Positions 28,001 through 36,698 of a stretch of 64,000 nt of DNA are shown in pieces. Every line of letters starts with the position of its first letter. Positions within the stretch are counted from its first letter, which is position 1. Source of the DNA: Monarcha castaneiventris obscurior. Taxonomy: Eukaryota > Chordata > Aves > Passeriformes > Monarchidae. The stretch lies in contig JAMPIT010000894.1 in the NCBI GenBank assembly GCA_026261815.1, positions 54,612,147-54,676,146 of the forward strand, written 5' to 3'. Under the pieces are notes generated by a model that saw only the letters and a program-made list of their open reading frames with translations, had not been told where the DNA came from and searched no databases. A program made the translations under genes and the position numbers.

Positions 28001-30833
28001 TGAAGGCTGATTGTGTTAATGGAGTATCCACTTAGACATAGTTCAGCTCTGAAGCCCAGTTTCAACAGAGAAACTCTCTTATCAAAGGCAGAGCTTAGAG
28101 ACAGAAATAGTGCCCATTAAAGTCTAAGTGATTATTTGAAAGGAAAATCTTTAAGACAAAAGTGTTTTAAAACCCAATGCATCTTTAACTGCAATAAGCC
28201 ACAACAGTCAACCAAAAAGAGACAAAAAATGTTATACGTGTTGTACCCAGCCATTACTGGTGTAAGTTGCATACAGCAAAACTATCTCCATTTGAAGTAA
28301 TGTGGGTTTACAAGGAGGACTACTGAAAGAGAACTTAGTTGGCAAAAGCACTGGAAAGAAAGCTGGTAAAGCACACTGAGGTCTCCTATTTTACACAGAT
28401 TCAGGCACAAAGGATGAAAATCAGATGCTACATGAATGGCTTGAGCTGGTCATGGAGAAGAATAAATTAACGCGTTATGAGTCTGAGCTCCTGATTATGT
28501 AAGTAAGGACAAGCATTAGTATTAAACATGGGGAGGGGAGAGGAAAAAAGTGTACTCACAACTCACACCTGAACACCTTGCTGCATGCTGCAGTTTGAGA
28601 CAGTTGTGGAATAAAACCCAGAGTAGCTGCAACCTGTTTGAACACAGATTTGTAGCTAAGGCCTCCTTGTCCTTCCCTCTCTCAGTGGTCCAAATATTTC
28701 AATCCTATATATACCCTGAACCAATGTGGCACAGAGATGCTCTGCCTTCACATAATGTGGGTCTAATGAACACTGTGGCACTTTCTCCTGGGAAGAAAAA
28801 TAGTCTGACAAATTCATCTGGTTTTACTGGACATAGGAAAAAAAGATCTAGAAATTCACTACAGCAATGAAACAAGCAGGTACACCAACACAACAAGCAG
28901 ATAAACCCCACCTCAGATGCCACTGTTGTGGGTGATGGAAACAATGTTTGCTGTAGCTCCCTCACCTCGCCTCCCTGCTAACACACCGGAGACAGGCGGA
29001 GGTGACTCTGGGATATTTTCTCCACTATTTGTGGGCAGTGTGGGAAGGCAACGGGAGGCTCAGCAGTCCTTACTCACTCCTGGATTTCCCACCTGTGCAG
29101 GCTGCTCATTACCATTTATCATTCCCATATCACCCAGCCCAGCCCCGAGCTCCAGCTGCACCCCAGTTTCTCCCAGCTGTGCTGAGGCTGCTGGGGCCGA
29201 CCCTTTCTTGGCCCTCTCCTTGTCATCGGGTGTTGTGGTAGCAATGCTTTCTTCTCGCACTGTCTGGGAGTTAAAAAACCACAGTGGGCTGCTTTTAGCA
29301 CCACAGGACACAAAATGTTGTCTGGATGTGTTCATGTGTTCATTCCTTTGCCTCGGCACCTGTGCAGAGGGCCTGGTGAGGCCCCTCACGTGTGGGAGTG
29401 CTCAGCCCTATCCAGAGTTACACTGTGGGTGCCACCAACAAAGCACAGATGGTTCAAAGCCTTAAACATTGCTGGGTATGGGGGAGTTTAATGCCATACA
29501 TGATGTAATAGGTGGCAGTGGTACTTCTGGAGCTGCTCCGGAGATGTTGGCACAGGCAAACCTTTTAGCCTTGGCAGCCCATGAGGAGAAAATACTGATA
29601 AACAGAACACAGAATCTCATAATCGAAATAATATTAACATACATGTCTTCATTGAAAAAAGCTGCTTCTTTAACATACTTTTTGCTGCACCCAGAGCCCA
29701 AGAGCTAGAACTGGAGGACCACCAAAGCAGGCTGGAACAAAAGCTGAGAGAGAAGATGGCCATTGATGGTAAGTCAAAGGGGACAGTGTACTCCAGCCCA
29801 CAGGGACAGACCATGCTAACCCTGCTTGCTCCAGCAAGGACCAGGGTGGCCGAGGCTCCTGTGCTCCGAGTGCAGCTCAGCCAGCAAAATGTGAGCTCTT
29901 CTCCTCTGACTCCTAGAGAAGACAGCTGAGCTGACCTGCCCAGTTCTACACTGAACTGGATCAGAAGCACTGCATGTGTAATTACACTAATTGTGCTCTC
30001 CAGGCAGCCATGTCCAGCTGATGATGGGCAGCAATGGGAAGAAACTTCTTCAGTCACCTAAACAAAGGAGGTTATCTGCTCTTATGTAGCATTGCTGGTT
30101 ACCACAGTGTTTTGGAACTGCTTTGAGGTACTTGGGATTACAGTTTGGGCTTGTCCTTTCATGTGGCATTCGAAAAGGGAGCATGGGGAGGAGGAATGCA
30201 GGGAGTGGTTCCATAGCACTGAGTACCCCAAAATATCCTGTTGTGTTCTAGGCATGTGGATTGCAAGTGACAGCAGTTTTCAGTACGTTTTCTGAAAAAT
30301 ATTTTCCATTTTCTTACAGGTACTACATTTCATGTTGGGATTTTTACCTTATAAGCTAAATTTAAACTACATCTTAGTTGTTTTCATAAAGAACTAGTGC
30401 TTTTCCTACCCCTTCCAGTCTAACTTTTGTTAAAAGATCTACTCTAGACATTATGAGCCCTAGTGGTCAACTTCAAATGTCCCAAATCCAGGAGAAAATT
30501 TCCCTGAACCCTGAACACTAACTTGAAAAATACTAACTGCTATTGGCTTCATTATAGTCGTTGACTATTATGTTAATTCAAGCTGTGGACTAACAATTAA
30601 AATGCAAACAGTGATCTGGTTTTTAACCTCTTTTTTGTGATCTTTCAGACAGCGTTAAGGATGAGATGGATCTGAATGAGGAGGACGAAATTTTTACTGA
30701 GATGATGAAAGTGGTTGAAGAAAGGGACAGACTTGTATGTACCTTAGAAGAGCAGAGAGTGAAAGAAAGAGCAGAAGACCAGCGTTTTGAAAGCTTTATC
30801 TTATCTACAGGTTATCAGCTGAGCAGAATTTAA
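870..30833 (+). CDS. MICAL2: MICAL2 (MICALCL-containing long form), 3' half, 11 coding exons
   Basis: Joined coding segments: 870-1062, 4032-4204, 5255-5329, 9188-9285, 11015-12326, 19371-19465, 21382-21474, 22888-22981, 28399-28498, 29695-29768, 30649-30833. They give 829 residues in one open frame plus a stop, with GT-AG borders and matching phases throughout. Residues 1-179 are a Ser/Pro/acidic linker, 180-648 a low-complexity MICALCL-like region, and about 650-829 a charged three-helix bMERB (DUF3585) domain. MICAL proteins are flavin monooxygenases that oxidise actin methionines. The bMERB domain binds Rab8-family GTPases and can fold back on the enzyme. The catalytic, CH and LIM domains are not in the window and should lie upstream. 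Identity rests on the bMERB domain, the linker sequence and PARVA lying next downstream on the same strand. Whether all 11 exons sit in one transcript is inferred from phase, not shown by RNA. Confidence 0.87.
1063..4031 (+). other. MICAL2 intron, 2.97 kb
   Basis: Unique-looking intronic sequence. A GC-rich patch (about 1930-2260) creates overlapping spurious ORFs on both strands, and a short TA-rich run sits at 2579-2612. No repeat family, RNA gene or extra exon recognised. Confidence 0.5.
4032..4204 (+). CDS. MICAL2: MICAL2 linker exon
   Basis: 173 bp following acceptor tttccctgtag and ending before the strong donor gtaagc. Its 57 full codons encode an acidic, Ser-rich segment ([16 protein letters not shown]) followed by [16 protein letters not shown]. 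The single leading base completes a Ser codon from the previous exon and the last G starts an Ala codon finished in the next one. No folded domain is evident. The acidic serine cluster would suit CK2-type phosphorylation, which is an inference. Confidence 0.8.
4205..5254 (+). other. MICAL2 intron, 1.05 kb
   Basis: Nothing recognised. The 3' third (about 4970-5200) is GC-rich and CpG-containing, but it has no start codon context or exon that fits the flanking phases. Confidence 0.5.
5255..5329 (+). CDS. MICAL2: MICAL2 small linker exon
   Basis: A 75-bp exon. The acceptor is the pyrimidine tract ...ctgtttctgctcag and the donor is a consensus gtgagt. In the phase forced by the exon at 4032-4204 it reads [20 protein letters not shown] and then KIQT, with no stop. 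The last base joins the next exon to give Ser. The basic/aromatic YQNWRRKIQ stretch looks like constrained protein sequence, not chance coding. Found by phase matching, because it is too short to stand out as an ORF. Confidence 0.72.
5330..9187 (+). other. MICAL2 intron, 3.86 kb
   Basis: No coding signal fits the flanking phases. A possible short exon at 9131-9165 reads into a stop in the required frame. The stretch 7560-7740 has a mixed CpG/homeobox-like composition (TTTAAT and CTTAATTTA next to CGCACGGCC) that might be regulatory. Otherwise nothing is recognised. Confidence 0.45.
9188..9285 (+). CDS. MICAL2: MICAL2 small linker exon
   Basis: 98 bp between acceptor tgtcttttgcag and donor gtagga. 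All three frames are open. The frame dictated by the upstream exon reads [13 protein letters not shown]... to ...EEHSQTQ and ends exactly on a codon boundary, which is the phase needed by the large exon at 11015. That two-sided agreement is the main support. A competing frame would encode a Cys/Trp-rich peptide but would not connect on either side. Confidence 0.7.
9286..11014 (+). other. MICAL2 intron, 1.73 kb
   Basis: Contains the antisense CR1-like end listed separately and a T-rich tract (about 9636-9662). The 3' half (10080-11000) is AT-rich with no recognised element. It could hold a promoter for a short MICALCL-like transcript, but no core promoter motif is convincing. Confidence 0.45.
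9531..9620 (-). mobile_element. CR1 LINE 3'-end remnant (antisense)
   Basis: The first 40 bases (cataaaatcacagcatag followed by tttaggctggaaaaggg) match the reverse complement of the conserved avian CR1 3' end, whose sense strand finishes in ATTCTATGATTCTAT-type octamers. The remainder is too diverged to align by eye. Call by pattern only. Confidence 0.5.
11015..12326 (+). CDS. MICAL2: MICAL2 large exon (MICALCL body)
   Basis: A 1,312-bp exon, by far the longest coding block in the window. The acceptor is ...catgcacttcacag and the donor gtgagg. It encodes 437 residues plus one base. Visible features: an acidic patch [12 protein letters not shown] (exon residues 65-76), a short charged helix [18 protein letters not shown] (121-138), a hydrophobic/basic motif [18 protein letters not shown] (219-236) that recurs in the MICAL family ahead of the bMERB domain, an Asn run (275-279), and [15 protein letters not shown] (355-369). 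The rest is Ser/Lys-rich and probably disordered. It corresponds to the main part of human MICALCL (EBITEIN1, an ERK2-binding testis protein). The first in-frame ATG is at 11105, so a shorter MICALCL-like product could start inside this exon. Confidence 0.9.
12352..12394. repeat. (ATT)n microsatellite, interrupted
   Basis: About 43 bp of ATT/TTA triplets with two interruptions, starting 25 bp downstream of the donor of the large MICAL2 exon. In the exon's frame the triplets read as Leu. Confidence 0.85.
16409..16483. repeat. T/G-rich simple tract
   Basis: Runs of T and G (tttggtttgag, ggggtttttggg, tttggggttttttgttg) with almost no A or C. Similar strand-asymmetric tracts recur near 41830-41872, 51190-51233, 51735-51781 and 58303-58362, and in complement near 25038-25085. 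Confidence 0.6.
17361..17380. repeat. 10-bp tandem duplication beside the LTR
   Basis: tttagagtcc occurs twice in direct succession. The second copy contributes most of the target-site duplication of the adjacent LTR. Confidence 0.8.
17382..17813 (-). mobile_element. solo LTR of an endogenous retrovirus, antisense to MICAL2
   Basis: A 432-bp block bounded by TG (17382) and CA (17813) and flanked by identical 4-bp TCCT (17378-17381 and 17814-17817). The flanking match can be read as up to TCCTTGCA. Read on the minus strand it begins TGTCACAGGG, has an ATTGG and a TATA-like cctttaaaag (17542-17551), and has an AATAAA (complement of 17442-17447) about 100 nt further on. That is a U3-R-U5 layout. 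No gag/pol sequence is attached, so recombination between two LTRs probably left this solo copy. The TG...CA ends with a 4-bp duplication favour a gammaretrovirus-like (ERV1) class, but I cannot name the family. The internal length and orientation are seen directly; the class is inferred. Confidence 0.72.
19371..19465 (+). CDS. MICAL2: MICAL2 exon before the bMERB domain
   Basis: 95 bp after acceptor tgcattttag and before donor gtaatc. Two bases complete a Gly codon from the large exon. It then reads [20 protein letters not shown] and on to a Lys at the codon boundary. The Ser/acidic run is a likely phosphorylated hinge between the disordered region and the helical domain (inference). Confidence 0.85.
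19466..21381 (+). other. MICAL2 intron, 1.92 kb
   Basis: No repeat or RNA gene recognised. The open frames at 19760-20110 and 20733-20987 have no family resemblance and no matching splice phase. Confidence 0.5.
21382..21474 (+). CDS. MICAL2: MICAL2 exon, start of the bMERB helical region
   Basis: 93 bp, exactly 31 codons, phase 0 at both ends. The acceptor is tctttctctctgtgtcttttgcag and the donor gtgaaa. It encodes a very basic helix beginning [18 protein letters not shown] and ending LKRLHKAQ. The alternating Lys/Arg/Glu pattern is what the N-terminal part of a bMERB domain looks like. Confidence 0.88.
21475..22887 (+). other. MICAL2 intron, 1.41 kb
   Basis: Unique-looking, AT-leaning sequence. 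Nothing recognised. Confidence 0.5.
22888..22981 (+). CDS. MICAL2: MICAL2 bMERB exon
   Basis: 94 bp, acceptor tccatttttgcag, donor gtacac. It reads [20 protein letters not shown], then a second short helix [11 protein letters not shown], and ends one base into an Asp codon. [15 protein letters not shown]...G..LE..LR is the recognisable core of the MICAL bMERB family and the clearest family signature in the window. Confidence 0.9.
22982..28398 (+). other. MICAL2 intron, 5.42 kb
   Basis: A C-run (23249-23260) and an A/C-rich tract (25038-25085) are the only simple repeats. The part about 24590-25030 is AT-rich with clustered TAAT, GTTTATT and TTGTTTAAT motifs and looks like conserved regulatory DNA. 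No exon fits between the flanking phases (Asp codon split G|AT). Confidence 0.45.
28399..28498 (+). CDS. MICAL2: MICAL2 bMERB exon
   Basis: 100 bp, acceptor attttacacag, consensus donor gtaagt. It encodes [21 protein letters not shown] and LLI, the central helix of the bMERB fold. A Trp-Leu-x-Leu-Val core followed by the R-x-E-S-E-L turn is typical of the family. It leaves two bases (AT), which the next exon completes as Ile. Confidence 0.9.
28499..29694 (+). other. MICAL2 intron, 1.20 kb
   Basis: The open frame through 28917-29465 is Pro/Ser/Cys-rich without family resemblance and is not flanked by matching splice sites. Nothing else recognised. Confidence 0.5.
29695..29768 (+). CDS. MICAL2: MICAL2 bMERB exon
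   Basis: 74 bp, acceptor tttgctgcacccag, donor gtaagt. It reads [20 protein letters not shown] then MAID, continuing the helical repeat with the family hallmark ELELED..Q..L...LR.KM. One leading base finishes an Ile codon, and the last base starts an Asp codon completed in the terminal exon. Confidence 0.9.
29769..30648 (+). other. MICAL2 last intron, 0.88 kb
   Basis: A strong donor gtaagt and a T-rich acceptor tract. Nothing else recognised. Confidence 0.55.
30649..30833 (+). CDS. MICAL2: MICAL2 terminal coding exon and stop
   Basis: 185 coding bases after acceptor gtgatctttcag, ending at TAA 30831-30833. It encodes an acidic turn [12 protein letters not shown], then helix [20 protein letters not shown], and finishes [16 protein letters not shown]. 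The EED-I-x-EM--VVE-RD-LV--LEE pattern is the last bMERB helix, which carries part of the Rab-binding surface in this family. The natural MICAL C-terminus is expected right after this helix, so the stop is in the right place. Confidence 0.92.
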
Positions 30834-30846
30834 ACAGCTACATGCA

Positions 30847-30852
30847 AATAAA
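30847..30852 (+). terminator. proximal poly(A) signal AATAAA
   Basis: Canonical hexamer only 13 bases after the MICAL2 stop codon. It is followed within 30 nt by a T-rich stretch (catcctttcagcagtattcc). If used, the mRNA would have almost no 3' UTR. A chance hexamer in AT-rich DNA is a real alternative. Confidence 0.3.
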
Positions 30853-31437
30853 CATCCTTTCAGCAGTATTCCCTGTCACAGAGATACAGTCTTCTGGAAA
30901 ATGAAGGAATTCATATTTAAAATCAGCTTATTTGGGAAACACATCATTTTGTTATCAAAAGCTTTAAAGCCGTTCTTTTGCTCATACCAGAGACAGTCAT
31001 TTACTGTCAGCTCAAAGGATCATTGGGATACAGATCTGGACTGAATTTGCCTGTCTGATGGGCACCAGGGTCTGTGAAAGGGAAATCAGAGCTCTATTAT
31101 TCTCTTGGAATTTTATTTTAATGCTGAGAGTAGAGTTTCTGAGGAACATGATGACATCATTTAGTATTCTGGAGACAGCCTTACTTTCCATCTGTTTGTC
31201 TGCATCTCTGTGTGGCTTTGTTAATATTTTGGCACAGCCAAGCCATGGTCAACTATAGAAACGTCAGAAAACAAGCATCTCATAAAAATAGTGTTAGTCT
31301 TTATTTCTGGTGGAGGAAGAGTCATTTGACTAATGAGTACATATAAGCACTTACTAAAACTACTGTAAGTGCAATGTCAGAAATTAATTTTTTAGGTATT
31401 TATAAGTTTTATTGCACTGTGTATTTTTGAACAAGAA

Positions 31438-31443
31438 ATTAAA
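31438..31443 (+). terminator. candidate poly(A) signal ATTAAA
   Basis: The common variant hexamer in the putative MICAL2 3' UTR, followed by a T-rich segment (tgcattttgtaaaatgg). Weak evidence by itself. Confidence 0.2.
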
Positions 31444-32555
31444 GCAATGTTAAATCCCTGCATTTTGTAAAATGGTAAGGGATTATCAAAGGGATGACTA
31501 CCCTTTCAGCTGTTACATGCTCAAAGAAGTTTCTGTATATCAGATATTAAGGTCTTTAAAATATGATAAAAGATAACTTTAAAATAGTAATTCAGACCCA
31601 CTTGATATTTATAGGGCAGACTTTACTATGACAGACTTTACAATTTCTTCAGAACATACATCTCAAGTTGTATTGTTGGGTGTGATGAATGGCACAGCAG
31701 TTAAAGACCTCCCCAAGAATAATCCCTTAAAATGACAGCAAAAAATGTTGAGTTTTTAATATCAACATTTGATAGAAAATATTGTGGGTATACTTAAATT
31801 ACATTTATCTTGCTGCTTGAGAATATATGCACATTTTTTGCTTAAAGGGACCATCTCCTATCTTTTTGGTACATACATTTGTAGACACTGGCAAAACAGT
31901 GCAGAAATTCTCCTAATTTAAGTACCTTCTTAAATCTGAGATAATTCTGCAATTTAAGATTGGTAATATTCCCAACTGTATGTGTGATGCACTGGATTTT
32001 CAAACTGAAAAAAACAAGGGGAAACTGAAAGACCGTTTCTTTCTGAGTATCATTTTACCTCGTGCTCTGAGAAGATTTGATGTTCTCATTATTTCATGAA
32101 TGGTGCTAATTTGCAGCATCTGCCTATGGTACAGCCAAAGATAGAAGCATTCCTGTTAAAAAAGCTTTAAACTGAAAAACCTCTCGGTGAGTACTGGTAA
32201 AGTAACAGACACACTGACTCCTGTCACAATAATTTATGAATTATATTCAGGGTTGGGTTTTTTTGCTGTATTGCAAGAAATTTGAAATACCCTTTCTAAA
32301 GGCAAAAGCAAGATTTTGCTATTGGCCACAGATAATAATATACCTCTGTTGGTGCAAGCTTTATACTATTTCTCTGCAATATTTATTCATATTTATTTAT
32401 TAGACTGTTTTAAGAGGGTAAGAGTGTCTGGTTACATTTTACAGTTTGGATGTTGTCTCTGATTTTGATTGATAAATGTGTATTTCTAACAGCTGTGTAC
32501 AGCAAAGCTGTGCACTGTGGAGTAGACAGCTTTATAGATTTGGTAAATAATTAGC

Positions 32556-32561
32556 AATAAA
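32556..32561 (+). terminator. candidate poly(A) signal AATAAA
   Basis: Canonical hexamer in AT-rich DNA about 1.7 kb after the MICAL2 stop. It lies just downstream of a TATTTATT-rich patch. There is no strong GT-rich element behind it, so support is modest. Confidence 0.25.
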
Positions 32562-33787
32562 ATATGAATTAAGATTTTAAACAATGTTCTCAGTGACCAT
32601 AACTTGAAGGGATACCCTTAAAACACAGCATTCAGGGCTTTAACATATAATTTGTCTTTCATCATACTGGGAAGATATGGCAGAATTTTAAATGTGTTCC
32701 AAAATAACCACCAGGCTTTTTTTTCCCCTGTCATTCATAGGCTAAGCATACCTGATCTTCAGATGACATTTTTACTGAGATGGATTGCAGTGATTGATTT
32801 TTAAAACTAAATCTATTACTTAAGACTGACACAAGTAGGAGAGGCAGAGCAGCAATAAATATTTTAATTTTCTCTGCTGAGATCTGCTGGTATTTCCAGT
32901 TTTGTGGAGAAAATTTCTGGGTTTTATCACTGCCTCATGTAGTCCTGTAGAAAAAGTCTAGAAAATCTATCAGTTTTCTCTGAGTGTCATCATGTTTTCA
33001 AGGTATTTTTAAAAAGTTTGAAAGCAAAATTCTTAAAGCTTTGCACAGGTGGGGAATTCTTCAGAAATCTCCAGTTATAGCAAAGATTTTTTTTCACCTC
33101 ATTTTACAATTAAAAAGTCCATTCACATTAGTGTTGCTGTTGCAAATAAGCCCTGAGATTTCAGTTTACAGTAGATACCTGTTAAACTATAAAACCAAAT
33201 TCCAAAGAGTGTTTTCCCTTTAGCTCCAAAGCTTTGCATACTTGGGAGTATAAAAGTCCACAGAAGCTGAGGGCTATCAGAACTTTATGGACATACAAAA
33301 TTATCTTTGCTAAAGAAACACTTTTCTGGATGCCCTGTGGTTGTTACACATGCTCCACCCAAAACTGTCTGCTCCTGGGTGGAAAAACCTGTCAGGCTAC
33401 TGTTAAAATGCCTGATATTAAGTACCTCACAAGATTAGATCCAAAAATAAACTGTGCAAGTGATTTAGAAAATCATAGACTCCTAAGTCATTTAAAGCAG
33501 GTCTTTGTGTATTGAGAGAGTAGAGAAGGGGGTTAAAAAAAGAGAAGCTATGTGCACTGTTCATGGGTCAATTTCATACGGTTGGCTTGTATTAGAAATG
33601 TATTTAAACACTGGTTTGGTTATGAGTTTTCTTGCTGCTCAGTCTTTTTCTGTAACTTGGCTCACTAATTTATAGATTTGTTCATTTTTAAGTTCATGGC
33701 ACTGTCATTTTGGGGTATAATGTGATGTGCTGGAATGTACTGAGTGTGTCTAAACGGGCTGGTTGTGAGAAATTTTCTATTTGAAAG

Positions 33788-33793
33788 AATAAA
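33788..33793 (+). terminator. candidate distal poly(A) signal of MICAL2
   Basis: AATAAA followed by attctgtctcactctttg, a pyrimidine/GT-type downstream region. Beyond it the sequence changes character and repeats begin to appear. The best-looking 3' end in this interval, about 2.96 kb after the stop. Confidence 0.35.
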
Positions 33794-34574
33794 ATTCTGT
33801 CTCACTCTTTGAAGTCCCCGAATCATTTCCATAGAAATTTCTCTCCACTGACACCTACAGTGTAATAATGTGTGATGAGGAAAGATCTACAGGTAAGAAA
33901 TTAAATCATCTTCTTAGCTCATATACTGGTAAGTAAATCACACCATCTTTCAGTGCACAGATTCCTTTTGTAGTTCAGAAATAACAACACTCTGAAGTTA
34001 GGGGCCATCTTTAACAGAAGAGATTACAAACCCCATGAGACCAACAACTTCCACACATGCTTACCCTGGAATTCACCAGCTGCTTTCCTTAGGCTTGACA
34101 CACAAATTATAACAGCTCCTTGAACACTTGGACGGAAAAGTGTTGATCAAAGGGTGATCAAAATCTTAATTGTCAATTAATTGTCAATTTTCAAATGCCA
34201 CTAACTTTATCAGGTCACCGTGTTTTGTAGCTTTCTGCCAGTGGGAGAGTCTTACAGAGCAAGACAATGTGCTGCCCAGAGGGGAGAAGAGGATAAGCAA
34301 GGCTGGGGCCAGCACGACTGTGCCCTGCTCAGTGACTCTGGACTGACTGATAGGTCTCTCCTCCTCACAGGACAGATGGACAGCTCCTTCTCTTCAGAGG
34401 TCAAGGTAATTTTTGGCATCTTTGAACCCAGATTTTCCTTTTACTGTCATGTCCTTTCCCTTCCATCTTGTGGACTTTTCTGGCCCAGGATCAGGGTAGA
34501 AATGCCACCATAGGAATTTACCGAGGTTCTAATCACAGTGTGCACACACCCTCCCTGGCCCCTCTTCAAAAGAC

Positions 34575-34693
34575 CATAGGTCTAAAGAAACTCAGTTGGG
34601 GCATGGTTTAGTGGTGGATTTGGCATTACTGGGTTAATGGTTGGACTTGATCTTAAAGGTCTTTTCGAACTTAAACAATTCTGTGATTCTATA
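34575..34693 (+). mobile_element. CR1-type 3' end
   Basis: The string ggtttagtggtggatttggc, then gggttaatggttggactt, gatcttaaaggtctttt and a terminal ttctgtgattctat matches the avian CR1 3' end, including the octamer tail. Only about 120 bp remain. A CR1-tailed SINE would share the same 3' sequence, so the exact family is open. Confidence 0.72.
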
Positions 34694-36664
34694 AAAGTTT
34701 GTGAAAACAATTTTGTAATCAAGACCAATCCATTTACCTCCAAGGTAAAGGGACACCTCACTGACTTTTAGTGTGTCTGACCAGGTTCCTCTGGACATAG
34801 GAAACAAATTTAGAGGCCTCGTGCCTTGAAACTTTTGCTTTGTAGCCCAAGGCGTATCTGACTTCAACTAAGATTTTCACATTAGTTTAGTAGTCTTTTT
34901 CCAGAAAGATACACAGTTTTCTTTCTTGCTTGAGCTAATAACAGGATGTGGCATAGCAGATTGGAGATTCTGTTTATCTTTTAAAACTTTGCTTCTGTTA
35001 AGATCTAGAGCTGTCCCTGCTGGGTCTTGTATGGACCATACACTTTGGCATCGTTTAGCACAATGGGCTTGCTGTGGTAGCATGAAAACACTATCCCTGC
35101 AGTTTTCATTGCAGCCACATCTCATGAACCTGGATCCTGGCAAATACTTCATGATGGGCAAGGTATTTGCTGGATTTCACCCAAATCTCTTTGCCTGGTA
35201 TTTATGAAAAAATTGTGGTTTCTTCTATTGCTTCTGATGAACTATGAAGAGACCTGATGGCTCGGCATGCCAGCATTGTGCTTGCTGGAATAGTCGTGTA
35301 ACACCCCTGTACATAACTACAGGCCCAAATGAAGGGTACAAGTGAAGCTTAGTAAGGAAAAAAAAAAATCACACATTGGGATTTTTTCCTAAAACTATCT
35401 CAAGAAGGACAGTTGTAAATGCGAGTAAACTTGGCCCAGTTTCTATAAATAACTAATTGATGTAACAACGTGTTACCAGAAGTTACCAGGATGATGTTCC
35501 CCTTTTACCGAAAAGTTTTGAATCCACTTTCTTTCCTTTGAAGCTTTTAAATTATTAATTTCTGTGGCTGTATACAACATGTTATCTTTTGCCTTTCATG
35601 TATATTTTTCCTCATCACATCTTAGTCTATGTTTTTGCTCCTCAATGCACCATAAGAATTCATTGTACTTTTTAAGAATCTGGTTGGAAATACTCAGTTA
35701 CTTTTATAAAACTATGTTATTTTGTTATATTATTTAAAGAGAATGTTCTTATACCAAAGAAGTTAGAGTAGAAAGCATAGCTCTGTTTTAAATCCAGGCA
35801 TATGCATATGCCCAATCTTTGTCTCATTTTGTGAGCTGGAAAAAAATTTATCCTCAAGCATGAGTTTTAGGTGATGCTGGCAATGAAAATTCGGAGCCCT
35901 TTTATCCCTGATACGATGCTTTCTACTGTTAAAATGCAGCCACACTGAGATGGTGTGGAAACACCTTCTTTGCTCAGCAGGCTACTTTAGTGTGCTGTTA
36001 ACCATTACTCGAGTGGCACATTGAGCAATTCACCACACAGAGCTGGCAGGCCAGCACAGGGCCAACTGCAGGTACTCAGGAAAACAAAATGGGTAGACTT
36101 TGGTCTAGTTCTCCTCTTCCTGAAGTCAGCAAAGGGCGTTCCTGTGGCAAGCACAGCAATAGCAGTAAATTGATAAACCGCTTTTAAAAATTCCACTTCC
36201 ATTCTTTAAATGACTGAATGGTCAAAAGGCTGGAGCAGAGCTACATCTAGGAGAAAAATGTTAGGGGAACACGCTAGGGCAAGTGAATGCTATATTGCAG
36301 AGTCTTAACCAGCTTGGCTGCTCTTTCTTACTAGCCTAGCCCGTGGTTGGGATATTACATACATTGCCTCTTCTGTTTTGTTGGGAAAATAAAACTCTGC
36401 TCCTGAGCATTCTGAGCCTCATATTAAAAGAAATAAAAACCAGCTGTACATGGACAGATATGCAGGTGAATAAGAAATATTTGAAGGGTGGTGGGGAGGG
36501 GACTTAGCCACCTTTTATTGCCTGGCAAAAGTACATATGTGAGCAGGATACAATTAATTTGATGTAATGTTTGGCTCATCTGTCCGAACAGGATGCTGAC
36601 AGGGAGTGTGGTGAGAGCTCTCATGGTCTGCTCTGGATTTCTCTATGCCAGGTGCAGCAGGGCC

Positions 36665-36698
36665 AGCCTGAACAGCCTGAACAAGCCTGAACAGCCTG
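36665..36698. repeat. 9-bp tandem repeat, about 4 copies
   Basis: agcctgaac repeated nearly four times with one inserted base. Confidence 0.75.

Larger units (their letters stand above)
30834..33810 (+). other. MICAL2: MICAL2 3' UTR, extent uncertain
   Basis: AT-rich non-coding sequence after the stop. No long ORFs, no recognisable interspersed repeat and no further exon. It contains several candidate poly(A) signals and an AU-rich patch with repeated ATTTA (about 32380-32403), the kind of element that can shorten mRNA half-life. I take the signal at 33788 as the most likely distal end, but any of the upstream signals could be the one used. Confidence 0.45.
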
